From JBBSBL01 sp046330255 (GTDB taxonomy: Bacteria > Actinomycetota > Thermoleophilia > Solirubrobacterales > Solirubrobacteraceae): 64,000 nucleotides of DNA. Both the position numbers and the translations under genes were made by a program. Positions 28,388 through 37,100 of the stretch are shown one piece after another (the first letter of the stretch is position 1; each line of letters starts with the position of its first letter). The notes under the pieces were generated by a model that was not told the origin of the DNA, did no database searches, and worked only from the letters and a program-made list of their open reading frames with translations. The stretch is from assembly GCA_046330255.1 (NCBI GenBank), contig JAXLTC010000001.1, positions 62,001-126,000 of the forward strand, in the 5' to 3' direction.

Positions 28388-29443
28388 TCAGGCGTCCCCG
28401 AACTGGCGCAGGAAGCGCAGATCGTTGTCGTAGAAGAGGCGCAGGTCGGGCACGCGGTGTTTGAGGAACGCGATCCGCTCGATCCCCATCCCGAAAGCGA
28501 AGCCCTGGACGCGCCCCGGGTCGTAGCCGTGCTCGGAGACGTAGGCGAACACGTTGGGGTCGACCATCCCCGCGCCGAGGATCTCGATCCAGGCCGAGCC
28601 CTTGCAGAGCGGGCAGCGCGAGCCGTCCGCCAGGCGACCGCCGTCGCAGTTGAAGCACGAGACGTCGACCTCGACGCTCGGCTCGGTGAAGGGGAAGAAG
28701 TGGGGCCGGAGCCGCACCTCGCGCTCCGGCCCGAAGATCGCGCGCGCGAAGGCGAGCAGGACACCCTGGAGATCGGCGAGCGTCACGTCCTCGCCCACCG
28801 CGAGGCCCTCGACCTGGTGGAACTGCGGCGTGTGCGTCGCGTCGGAGTCGCGGCGGTAGGTGCGGCCGGGCACGATCACGAACAGCGGCGGCGGCTGCGC
28901 GATCATCGCGCGCACCTGGACGGGCGACGTGTGGGTCCGCAGCACCACCTCGTCCTCCACGTAGAACGTGTCGGTGCGCGCGCGGGCCGGGTGGGTCGGC
29001 GAGTGGTTGAGCGCGTCGAAGTTGTAGGCGACGGACTCGATCTCCGGTCCCTCGGCCACGTCGAAGCCCAGCCCGAGGAAGACGTCCTCGATCTCGCGGC
29101 GGGTGCTGGTCAGCAGGTGCAGGCGCCCGGGCGGCTGCGCGGGGTCGCCGGGCAGCGTCACGTCGACGCGGTCCCCCGCCAGACGCGCGTCCAGCTCGGC
29201 GCCGGCCAGCTCGCGTGCCCGCTCCTCGAGCAGGCCCTCCAGCTCCTGCCGCGCCTCGTTCGCCGCGCGGCCGACCGCGCCGCGCTCGGCCGCGGGCAGG
29301 TCGCGCACGCCGCGCAGCAGGTTCGGCAGCTCGGCCTTGCGGCCTAGCCAGCGCACGCGCTCGCGCTCGAGCTCCTCGCTCGTGGACGCCGACGCGATCG
29401 CCGCCCCGGCCTCGGCCCGCAGCTCGGCGATCCGCTCGGTCAT
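28388..29443 (-). CDS. pheS: phenylalanyl-tRNA synthetase alpha subunit
   Basis: 351 residues, class II catalytic subunit. Coiled-coil N-terminus, then motif 2 region THTSPVQVRAM, GRTYRRDSDATHTPQFHQVEGL, and motif 3 GFAFGMGIERIAFLKH. A short Cys cluster (CFNCDGGRL, RCPLCKG) near residues 265-285 is a zinc-ribbon-like insertion present in some bacterial PheS proteins. Start overlaps the methyltransferase stop (ATGA). Confidence 0.97.
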   Translation of the reverse strand: MTERIAELRAEAGAAIASASTSEELERERVRWLGRKAELPNLLRGVRDLPAAERGAVGRAANEARQELEGLLEERARELAGAELDARLAGDRVDVTLPGDPAQPPGRLHLLTSTRREIEDVFLGLGFDVAEGPEIESVAYNFDALNHSPTHPARARTDTFYVEDEVVLRTHTSPVQVRAMIAQPPPLFVIVPGRTYRRDSDATHTPQFHQVEGLAVGEDVTLADLQGVLLAFARAIFGPEREVRLRPHFFPFTEPSVEVDVSCFNCDGGRLADGSRCPLCKGSAWIEILGAGMVDPNVFAYVSEHGYDPGRVQGFAFGMGIERIAFLKHRVPDLRLFYDNDLRFLRQFGDA

Positions 29444-30141
29444 GCGCGGGCCATCCTAGTCAGCTCGTAGAGCCCGACCGTGGCGGCCATCGCGGCGTTC
29501 AGCGACTCCGTCGCGATCGGGATCCGCGCGGCCCGGTCGCACGCGGCCAGCACCTCGGCGGGCAGCCCCTCGCGCTCGGCGCCGACGAGCAGCGTGACCG
29601 GGCCGGCGGCCGGGCCGTGCAGGGGTTCCTCGGCGTCCTGGTGAAGCGCGACCGTCTCGCCGGGCAGGTCGGCGGGCGCCGCGCGAGCGAGCGGCATCGC
29701 GAAGATCGCGCCCATGCTCGCGCGCACGGCCTTCGGGCCGTAGGGATCCGCGCAGCCGGGGCCGAGCGCGACCGAGGCGGCGCCGAAGGCTGCCGCCGAG
29801 CGCAGCACGGTGCCGACGTTGCCCGGGTCGCGCACACCGTGGAGGTAGACGCACAGCGGCCCCGCCGGCGCGGACGCCCAGCGCCGGCGGTAGATCGCCA
29901 GCGCGCGGGTGCCGGACCCCAGCGCGGAGGCCGCGGCGAGCACCTCCGGCGCGACCTCCTCGCCCGCCAGGCCGCTGCCGGCGGCGCAGAAGCGGCGCTC
30001 GGGCTCCCAGCCCGCGGCGTCCGCGGCGGCCAGCAGGTCCTCGCCCTCGGCCACGAACGCGCCGCGGCGCTCGCGCTCGGCCCTTCGCCGCAGCTTGCGG
30101 GCGGCCTTGAGGCCTTCGTTGGCGGTTGAGGTGATGGTCAT
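29440..30141 (-). CDS. TrmH/SpoU-family RNA 2'-O-methyltransferase
   Basis: 233 residues. The N-terminal substrate-binding part is followed by a knotted SPOUT domain with the three family motifs: HGVRDPGNVGTVLRSAAAFG, LLVGAEREGLP and IPIATESLNAAMAATVGLYEL. These bind S-adenosylmethionine in the deep trefoil knot. This gene commonly sits between rplT and pheS in bacteria and probably methylates a 23S rRNA ribose; the exact site cannot be told from sequence. Confidence 0.93.
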   Translation of the reverse strand: MTITSTANEGLKAARKLRRRAERERRGAFVAEGEDLLAAADAAGWEPERRFCAAGSGLAGEEVAPEVLAAASALGSGTRALAIYRRRWASAPAGPLCVYLHGVRDPGNVGTVLRSAAAFGAASVALGPGCADPYGPKAVRASMGAIFAMPLARAAPADLPGETVALHQDAEEPLHGPAAGPVTLLVGAEREGLPAEVLAACDRAARIPIATESLNAAMAATVGLYELTRMARA

Positions 30142-30163
30142 CGGCGGGTCGTCTGGGCGGGAA

Positions 30164-30197
30164 CGAGAAAGGGCGCCGTCCTGGAGGAGCGGCGCCC
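30164..30197 (-). terminator. intrinsic terminator after rplT
   Basis: Stem GGGCGCCG / CGGCGCCC (8 bases, arms at 30171-30178 and 30190-30197) with an 11-base loop, followed on the minus strand by TTTCTCGTT. It ends the infC-rpmI-rplT transcript and separates it from the trmH-pheST-arg transcript. Confidence 0.75.
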
Positions 30198-30232
30198 GGT
30201 CTGCGGCGGCGGTCGGTCGGCGCTGTGCGGGG

Positions 30233-30592
30233 TCAGCCGGCCGTCGCCTCGCGGGCGCGCTCGGCGAATCGCCGGAAGGCCTCGGGATCGCGCACCGCGA
30301 GGTCGGCGAGCATCTTGCGGTCGACCTCGATCTCGGCCAGCGCGAGGCCGTGCATCATCTGCGAGTAGGTCGTGCTGTTCTGGCGCGCGGCGGCGTTGAT
30401 GCGCGTGATCCACAGGCGCCGGAAGTCGCGCTTGCGGTTGCGCCGGTCCCGGTAGCGGTACTGGTCCGCCTTCATCAGGGCTTCCTTGGCGCGCTTGTAG
30501 CCCGAGTGCGCCTCGCCCCGATAGCCCTTGGTCAGCGCGAGCGTCGCGCGCCGCTTCTTGCGCGCGTGCACCGAGCGCTTGACGCGCGTCAC
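30233..30592 (-). CDS. rplT: 50S ribosomal protein L20
   Basis: 119 residues, GTG start that overlaps the rpmI stop (GTGA). Basic N-terminal tail (TRVKRSVHARKKRRATLALTKG) and the globular part (RLWITRINAAARQN, YSQMMHGLALAEIEVDRKMLADLA). Binds 23S rRNA early in 50S assembly and in many bacteria represses its own operon; no clear L20 target site was seen here. Third gene of the infC operon. Confidence 0.98.
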   Translation of the reverse strand: MTRVKRSVHARKKRRATLALTKGYRGEAHSGYKRAKEALMKADQYRYRDRRNRKRDFRRLWITRINAAARQNSTTYSQMMHGLALAEIEVDRKMLADLAVRDPEAFRRFAERAREATAG

Positions 30593-30789
30593 TTGCCCAC
30601 CCCCAGCATCTTGCGCACCCGCGGCACGTCGTGCGGCGAGACCACGACCGGGTCGGCGAAGTGGCGCTTGCGCTTGGGGGTCTTCTTCTCGAGGATGTGG
30701 CTCGAGAAGGCGTGGCGCGCGCGGACCTTGCCGCCGGCGGTGACCTTGAAGCGCTTCTTGGCGCCGGAATGGGTCTTCATCTTCGGCAT
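30589..30789 (-). CDS. rpmI: 50S ribosomal protein L35
   Basis: 66 residues: PKMKTHSGAKKRFKVTAGGK, then RARHAFSSHILEKKTPKRKRH. Standard length and sequence. ATG start at 30787-30789. Second gene of the infC operon, separated from infC by 143 bases that contain a nested hairpin. Confidence 0.98.
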   Translation of the reverse strand: MPKMKTHSGAKKRFKVTAGGKVRARHAFSSHILEKKTPKRKRHFADPVVVSPHDVPRVRKMLGVGK

Positions 30790-30836
30790 GGCGAAGGCCG
30801 AGAGTAAAGCAGACGCCCGCCCGTTCCCGGCGACGT

Positions 30837-30877
30837 CGTCCTGTCCGGTGGTCGTCCTGCGACCACAGACCAGGACG
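30837..30877 (-). promoter_or_regulatory. nested hairpin between infC and rpmI
   Basis: Outer arms CGTCCTG (30837-30843) and CAGGACG (30871-30877), and inner arms GTGGTCG (30848-30854) and CGACCAC (30860-30866), are both perfect 7-base pairs around a 5-base loop. The site lies about 50 bases before rpmI. It is a candidate for ribosomal-protein autoregulation or partial termination. No T tract follows. Confidence 0.45.
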
Positions 30878-30932
30878 GCTTCCGTCCCGAGGGCTCCCTG
30901 GGCGGGCCGGGGCCCCTCGATGCCGCCGTTCG

Positions 30933-31610
30933 TCAGTCGCCCGTAGGCTCGGCGGCCGGCTCAGCCGCAGCCTCGGCGGCCGGCTCAGCCGCAGCCTCGG
31001 CGGCCGGCTCGCTCGCGCCGGCGCCCTCGCCGGCCGGGGCCTTCCCGTCCTCGCCGGCGAGCACCGCCTTCGAGGGGCCGAGCATCATCGTCATGTTGCG
31101 CCCGTCCTGGAGCGGGCGCTGCTCGACCACGGCGAGGTCCGCCAGCTCCTCGGCGAGCCGCTCGAGCAGCATCTGGCCGCGCTCGGGGTGGGTGACCTCA
31201 CGCCCGCGGAACATGATCGTGACCTTGACCTTGTCCTTGTTGCGCAGGAAGCGCGATACGTGGCCCTTCTTGGTCTCGTAGTCGTTCTGGGCGATCTTCG
31301 GCCGGAACTTGATCTCGCGCACGTTGATCTGCTGCTGGTGGCGGCGCGCGGCCTTCTGCTTCTGGGCCTGCTCGTACTTGTACTTGGAGTAGTCGAGCAC
31401 GCGGCACACGGGCGGCCGCGCGTCCGGCGCGACCTCGACCAGGTCGAGGTCGCGCTCCTGCGCGTAGGCCAGCGCCTCGGCGGTCTTGATCACGCCGACC
31501 TGCTTCCCGTCCTCGGAGATCAGCCGGACCTCGGGCACCCGGATCCGCTCGTTGGTCCGCGTGGTGTCCCGCTCCGGCGGGCGCCGATCGAACCTGCGCG
31601 GGATCGGCAC
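30933..31610 (-). CDS. infC: translation initiation factor IF-3 with an extended C-terminal tail
   Basis: 225 residues. N domain with TRTNERIRVPEVRLISEDG, linker YKYEQAQKQKAARRHQQQ, C domain with IKFRPKIAQNDYETKKGHVSRFL and GREVTHPERGQMLLERL. Start is a GTG at 31608-31610 (rare-start use is common for infC). IF-3 is usually about 170-180 residues; here a 40-residue tail of Ala/Glu/Pro repeats follows the C domain. Prevents premature joining of ribosomal subunits and checks the initiator tRNA. First gene of the operon. Confidence 0.97.
   Translation of the reverse strand: MPIPRRFDRRPPERDTTRTNERIRVPEVRLISEDGKQVGVIKTAEALAYAQERDLDLVEVAPDARPPVCRVLDYSKYKYEQAQKQKAARRHQQQINVREIKFRPKIAQNDYETKKGHVSRFLRNKDKVKVTIMFRGREVTHPERGQMLLERLAEELADLAVVEQRPLQDGRNMTMMLGPSKAVLAGEDGKAPAGEGAGASEPAAEAAAEPAAEAAAEPAAEPTGD
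30948..31010 (-). repeat. 24-base tandem repeat in the infC tail
   Basis: Unit CTCGGCGGCCGGCTCAGCCG plus CAGC (plus strand) occurs at 30948-30971 and 30972-30995, with a partial third copy to 31010. It encodes the AEPAAEAA repeat of the IF-3 C-terminal tail. Confidence 0.85.
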
Positions 31611-31735
31611 TAGGTGATGTGGCGGCGCGTCAAGCGGGGACGGCCGGCGTGCTGGCGGGAGCGGCGTTCAACGCGGGCGAGTATAGCGGCGGGCGAAGGG
31701 CCCGCATGCACCACCGAGCGCCGGCGCCCGGCGCC

Positions 31736-32032
31736 TCAGCTCGCGGCCGGCTCCGGGTCGGGCCGCACGAGCACGGTGTCGGCAACCGCGATCACCTCGT
31801 CGGCGGGCAGTCCGGCCGCCTGCGCGTGGCGGCGGACCGCGTCGGCGCCGGACGCCTGATAGACGCACACGGTGCCCAGGCTGCCGTCGGGCTCGGCGAG
31901 CACGTAGCTGCGGATCCACGCGATGTCGTCGGGCATCTCGTCGTCGGCGACCTGGCGGGACCTCGCCGCCGCGGCCTCGAGCTCCTCGCCCGTCCGCCAC
32001 CCCCCTCGACGCAGGATCACGAAGGTGTCCAC
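31736..32032 (-). CDS. DUF4242 (SCO4226-like) small protein
   Basis: 98 residues, GTG start with a GGGGGGAGAG ribosome site 5' of it. Sequence VDTFVILRRGGWRTGEELEA and IRSYVLAEPDGSLGTVCVYQ with ADEVIAVADTVLVRPDP matches DUF4242, a ferredoxin-like fold family that includes the nickel-binding SCO4226 of Streptomyces. Metal ligands cannot be confirmed here. Stands alone between infC and thrS. Confidence 0.8.
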   Translation of the reverse strand: MDTFVILRRGGWRTGEELEAAAARSRQVADDEMPDDIAWIRSYVLAEPDGSLGTVCVYQASGADAVRRHAQAAGLPADEVIAVADTVLVRPDPEPAAS

Positions 32033-32122
32033 GCTCTCCCCCCCTCTGGTCGTCGCAGTGGGCGGCGACCCTACCCCGCGGGAGCACGCCGGTCAACGCG
32101 GCGCCGGCGAGGCGCTCGCGCC

Positions 32123-34039
32123 TCAGCGGCGGGCGTCGATCTCGTCGCGCAGCCGTGCGGCCGCCGCCGCCACCGGCACGGACCCCTCGTCCCCCTCGCG
32201 GTGCCGGCGGACCGAGACCTCCCCGGACTCCGCCTCGCGATCCCCGACGACGAGCATGTAGGGCACCTTCCGCAGCTCCGCGTCGCGGATCTTGCGCCCG
32301 ATCGACTCGTCGCGCACGTCGGCCTCGGCGCGGACCTCGTGCTCGCGCAGCACCTCGACCGCCCGCCGCGCGGGCTCCGCGTGGCGGTCGGAGATCGGCA
32401 GGACCACGGCCTGCACCGGCGCCAGCCAGAGCGGGAACTCGCCCGCGTAGTGCTCGATCAGAATGCCGATGAAGCGCTCGAAGGAGCCCATCAGCGCCCG
32501 GTGGATCATCACCGGGCGGTGCTCCGCGTTGTCGGCGCCCGTGTAGTGCAGGTCGAAGCGCTCGGGCATGAAGTAGTCGAGCTGGATCGTCCCGAGCTGC
32601 CAGGAGCGGCCGATCGAGTCGGTCATGTGCAGGTCGATCTTGGGCCCGTAGAACGCGCCGTCGCCCTCGTTGATCTCGTAGTCGAGGCCGCGCGAGTCGA
32701 GCGCGCGGCGCAGGGCGCCCTCGGCGCGGTCCCACATCTCCTCGCTGCCGACGCGCTTCTCGGGTCGGGTAGACAGCTCCAGGCGCGGCGCGAAGCCGAA
32801 CCGCTCGTAGATGAAGACGCCGAAGTCCAGGCAGCGCAGGACCTCGTCCTCGATCTGGTCCTCGGCGCAGAAGACGTGCGCGTCGTCCTGGGTTATGTGC
32901 CGCACCCGCAGCAGGCCGTGCAGCGTGCCGCTCGGCTCGTGGCGGTGCACCAGGCCTTGCTCGGCGAGCCGGATCGGCAGGTCGCGGTAGGAGCGGCGCT
33001 CGCGCGCGTAGATCTGGACGTGGGCCGGGCAGTTCATGGGCTTCAGCCCCATGGGCCGGTCCTCGGCGTCGGTGAAGTACATGTGCTCCCGGTAGACGTC
33101 CCAGTGGCCCGAGCGCTTCCAGAGGTCGACGTCGTAGAGGATCGGCGTGCGCACCTCCGTGTAGCCCCGCTCGACGTTGGTGGCACGCCACAGCGACGTC
33201 AGCTCGTTCCACAGGTGCGTCCCCGCCGGCAGCCAGAACGGCGATCCGGGCGAGACGTCGGAGAGCATGAACAGGCCGAGCTCGCGGCCGAGCTTGCGAT
33301 GGTCGCGGGCCGCGGCCGCCTCGAGGCGCTCGACGTGCTCGGCCAGCGCGGCCTTCGACAGGAAGGCCGTCCCGTAGACGCGGGTCAGCATCTGCCGCTC
33401 GGAGTCGCCGCGCCAGTACGCGCCCGCGACCGACTCCAGGCGCACCGCCCCCACGCGCTTGGTGCCCGGGCCGTGCGGTCCGCGGCACAGGTCCGTGAAC
33501 GGGCCGTTGGTGTAGAGCGAGACCGTCTCGACGCCCTCGTCGCGCACCAGGTCCTCGATCAGCTCCACCTTGTAGTCCTGGTCCTCCCCGCGGAAGCGCT
33601 CCAGCGCCACGGCGACCGGCACGTCCTCGCGCTCGAAGCGCTCGTCGGCGGCGACGTGCTCGGCCATGCGCGCCTCGATCGCGGGCAGGTCCTCCTCGGA
33701 GAGACGCACTCCGTCGGGGAACTCGAAGTCGTAGTAGAAGCCGTGCTCGATCGGCGGCCCGATCGAGATCTTCACGCCTGGGTAGAGCTCCATCACCGCG
33801 GTCGCGAGCACATGCGCCGCGTCGTGGCGGATCAGCTCGAGCGCCTCGGGGCTGCGATCGGTCACGACCTCGAGCGCGGCGCCGTCCGGCAGCGCCCGGC
33901 CGAGGTCGCGCAGCTCGCCGTCGACCTTCACGGCCAGTGCGGCGCGCGCTAGGCCGGGGCCGATCGCCGCGGCGGCGTCGGCGCCCGTCGCGCCGTCCTC
34001 GAGCTCCAGGCGGGTGCCGTCGGGGAGGGTGACCTTCAT
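32123..34039 (-). CDS. thrS: threonyl-tRNA synthetase
   Basis: 638 residues. N-terminal TGS domain (residues 1-60), then the editing domain with HDAAH (72-76) and DLCRGPH, so serine editing is probably intact. The class II core follows (GLKPMNCPAHVQIY, RLAEQGLVHRHEPSGTLHGL, GTIQLDYFMPERF, PVMIHRALMGSFERFIGILI) and the C-terminal anticodon domain. Start ATG 34037-34039. Divergent from the VWD gene with a 113-base shared upstream region. Confidence 0.98.
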   Translation of the reverse strand: MKVTLPDGTRLELEDGATGADAAAAIGPGLARAALAVKVDGELRDLGRALPDGAALEVVTDRSPEALELIRHDAAHVLATAVMELYPGVKISIGPPIEHGFYYDFEFPDGVRLSEEDLPAIEARMAEHVAADERFEREDVPVAVALERFRGEDQDYKVELIEDLVRDEGVETVSLYTNGPFTDLCRGPHGPGTKRVGAVRLESVAGAYWRGDSERQMLTRVYGTAFLSKAALAEHVERLEAAAARDHRKLGRELGLFMLSDVSPGSPFWLPAGTHLWNELTSLWRATNVERGYTEVRTPILYDVDLWKRSGHWDVYREHMYFTDAEDRPMGLKPMNCPAHVQIYARERRSYRDLPIRLAEQGLVHRHEPSGTLHGLLRVRHITQDDAHVFCAEDQIEDEVLRCLDFGVFIYERFGFAPRLELSTRPEKRVGSEEMWDRAEGALRRALDSRGLDYEINEGDGAFYGPKIDLHMTDSIGRSWQLGTIQLDYFMPERFDLHYTGADNAEHRPVMIHRALMGSFERFIGILIEHYAGEFPLWLAPVQAVVLPISDRHAEPARRAVEVLREHEVRAEADVRDESIGRKIRDAELRKVPYMLVVGDREAESGEVSVRRHREGDEGSVPVAAAAARLRDEIDARR

Positions 34040-34152
34040 CGCGCGCGGACGCTAGCAACGGGGATGGGCGTTGACGGCGGGCCGCGGGGCTGCGAGGCTC
34101 GCGCGAGAGGCGAGCACGGCGGCCGGCGCCGCCGTCGCCCAGCCCGTTCGGG

Positions 34153-37100
34153 ATGAGGGGACCGAGACGCTTCGCGCTGGCCGGCGCCGTCCTTGCGGCG
34201 GCACTCGGCGCGGCCCTCGACGGGCCGGTGGCGGCCTCCGGGGCTGCGGAGCTCACGCTCGGCCGGCGCGATGCGCCCGGCCTGCGCGCGCTGCGCTCCT
34301 CCCCGGCCGGCGCGAGGGCGGCGATCGGGCGCCGGCTGCCGGGGAGTGCGAAGGCCCTGCTGCGCCGGACGCGGGCCGAGGGGGCGCGCTTCTCCAGGCG
34401 GGGGCTCTCGTTGCGCGCCTCTGCGGTCGTGCTGGGAGGCGAGCGCGCCGCGCGGCGCCTGCTGGTCGCGTGGGTCCGCCGCGCTCGCCGGGCGCATCGC
34501 CTCGCGCGGGTCCGGGTCGGCGCGGACGGCGTGCTCGCCCTGCGCCGCTCGCGCCGCGGCACCGACGCCGCGATCGCATGGCGGCGCGGGCCGGCGGTGG
34601 GCCTGGTCGAGTTGCGGGCGCGCTCGCGCCGGTCGCGCCTGGCCGGCGCGCTGGGGACGTGGGCGCGCCTGGCGGACGCGCGCCTGCGCGTGGGCCTTCG
34701 CACGGGCCCGTTCGAGCGGATCCTGCTGCGTGCCCGGCGGGGGCGCCCGTCGAAGGCCGACGCCCTGCGCGCCTTCGCGATGGCGGTGGCGCCGCTGCCC
34801 GGCGTGCGCGCGCCGCGCCTGCGCCACGACTCGATCCGCTCGGCGACGCCCGCGCTGCGCTGGATCGATCACTACCGGCCGCAGCTGACCGCCGCCCAGC
34901 GCGCCGCGGTGGACTTCGCCCTCGCCCGCCTGTTCGGGGGTCCCGCAGCGGCCGCCGGCCGAGCTCGCGGGCACGCTGCGGGCGCGCCCGGCCAGACCCT
35001 GACCCCCAGCCCGGAGGGGCGCCGCATCGCCGAGCAGATGCGCGACCGGATCGCCGCGAAGTGGGGCCGTCCGCTGTCGGCGGGCGTGTTCGTCGCCGTG
35101 GGCGATCGGCCGATCGGCGCCGCGACGGCCGCCACGCGCCTGGACTCGGCGTCCAACGTCTGCCGGATCATCGTCACGCCGCTCGGCGCCAAGCGTGCGA
35201 CCAGCCCCCAGCACATCGAGCTCGATTTCACGCTCGCGCACGAGGTCTTCCACTGCTTCCAGCGCGAGCTGCTCGGCCGCGAGCGCTACAACGCGCTGCC
35301 CGACTGGCAGGGCGAGGGACTGCCCGAGTGGGTCGCCTACGACGTGACCGGGATCACCTACGACTCGACGCTCAACGTCGTGCTCGGCTACGTCCTCGGC
35401 CCCCGGACGCCGCTGTTCTCGCGCTCCTACGACGCGGCCGGGTTCTTCGGCCACGCGGACGAGATCGGGATCAACGTGTGGGCGGCGGCGCAGGCCATCA
35501 GCAGCGGCAACGGCCCCGAGGCGTACGCGGCCGTCGGCGGAGGGGGGCGCAACTTCCTCGACACCTGGGGGGCCAGCCTCCACCGCCGCGCCGCGCTCGG
35601 CCCGGACTGGACGATGCGCAAGCCGATCGCGGTCGGCGGCGACCCCCCGCCGCCGGTGACGCCGATCGTCAACAACGGCGCCGTCGGCGCGGACGCCTAC
35701 ACCACCGCCCAGTACTCCGTTACCGCGCTGGGCGACGCCCCCGTGCTGCACGTCGACATCGGGGGCAACGGCCGGATCGCCGACGGGACGCTCGACACCA
35801 CCGACGTCGACGACGCCTGGTTCTGCACGATCCGCAAGTGCGAGTGCCCGAAGGACAGCGAGGGCGAGCCGCCGCCGACGCTGCCGCTGAAGCCCGTCTC
35901 CTACCTCGCGCTGACCGGCGCCCCGAACGCGAACGGCAGCGGGGGGACGATCACGGCGTTCACGCTGAAGCAGTGGTGCCGCCAGAAGCGCGAGCGTCCC
36001 AAGCCCCAGCGGCAGGGCGGCAGCCCGGCCGGCTGTGGCGGCGGGTCGTGCGGATCCACGAACGGCGACCCGCACCTCACGACGATCGACCGCCTGCGCT
36101 ACGACTTCCAGGCCGCGGGCGAGTTCGTGCTCGCCCGCGCCACGTCCGGGGGCGGGTTCGAGGTGCAGGCGCGGCAGGAGCCGTTCCCCGGGTCCGACTA
36201 CGTGTCGATCAACACCGCCGTGGCGATGCGGGTCGGCCCCGCCCGCGTGCAGGTGGACCGCGGCGACCCGCTGGGCGTGCGTGTGGACGGGCGCCGGGTG
36301 CGCGTGATCGAGAGCCGGCCGCTGCGCCTGCGCGGCGGCGGGCGCGTGAGCGTGCTGGGCGACCCGCTGGCGGGCGCGGACCAGGTCGAGGTCGCCTGGG
36401 CCGACGGCTCGCTGGTGCGCGTCTGGGGGGTCGGCTCGTGGGGGGTCGCGCTGCTGGTCGAGCCCGCGCCGGGCAGGGCGGGCCGGCTCGCCGGGCTGCT
36501 CGGGAACTTCGACGGCGACCGGCGCAACGACCTCGTCGCGCGCAACGGCCGGCGGCTCGACGCGGGCGTCGCCGACGACTACTCGCGAGCGAGCTACGCG
36601 GCGCTGTACCGCGTGCTGGGCGACTCGTGGCGCCTGCGCTCCGGGGAGTCGCTGTTCGCCTACGGGCGCGGACGCTCCACCCGCTCATACGACGTGCGCG
36701 GCTTCCCGCGCCGCTTCTACACCGTGCGCTCTCTGAGCGCGCGCGCCCGCCGCGCCGCGGAGGCGATCTGCCGCCGGGCCGGGATAACCGATCCCGACAT
36801 CCTCGAGGGCTGCATCCTCGACACCGCGGTGACCGGCGAGGAGGGCTTCGCGGAGGCCGCCTCGGTGCAGCAGACCGCCGAGCGGCCGCCGGGCCCCGTC
36901 GAGGTGCCCGACACGCCGGTCGCCTGGTCGCCGATCGCGGCGCTCGCCGCTCGCAGCGGGCCGGTCGGCCTGGGGGTCACACCCGACGGCGCGCTGCACC
37001 TGGCCGCCACGGTGCGCTCCGGCGTGGGCGACCGCCGGGACCTCGTTCACGTGCCGGTCGCGACAGGAGGCGCGGTCGGCCCTGCGACGACGATCGCGCA

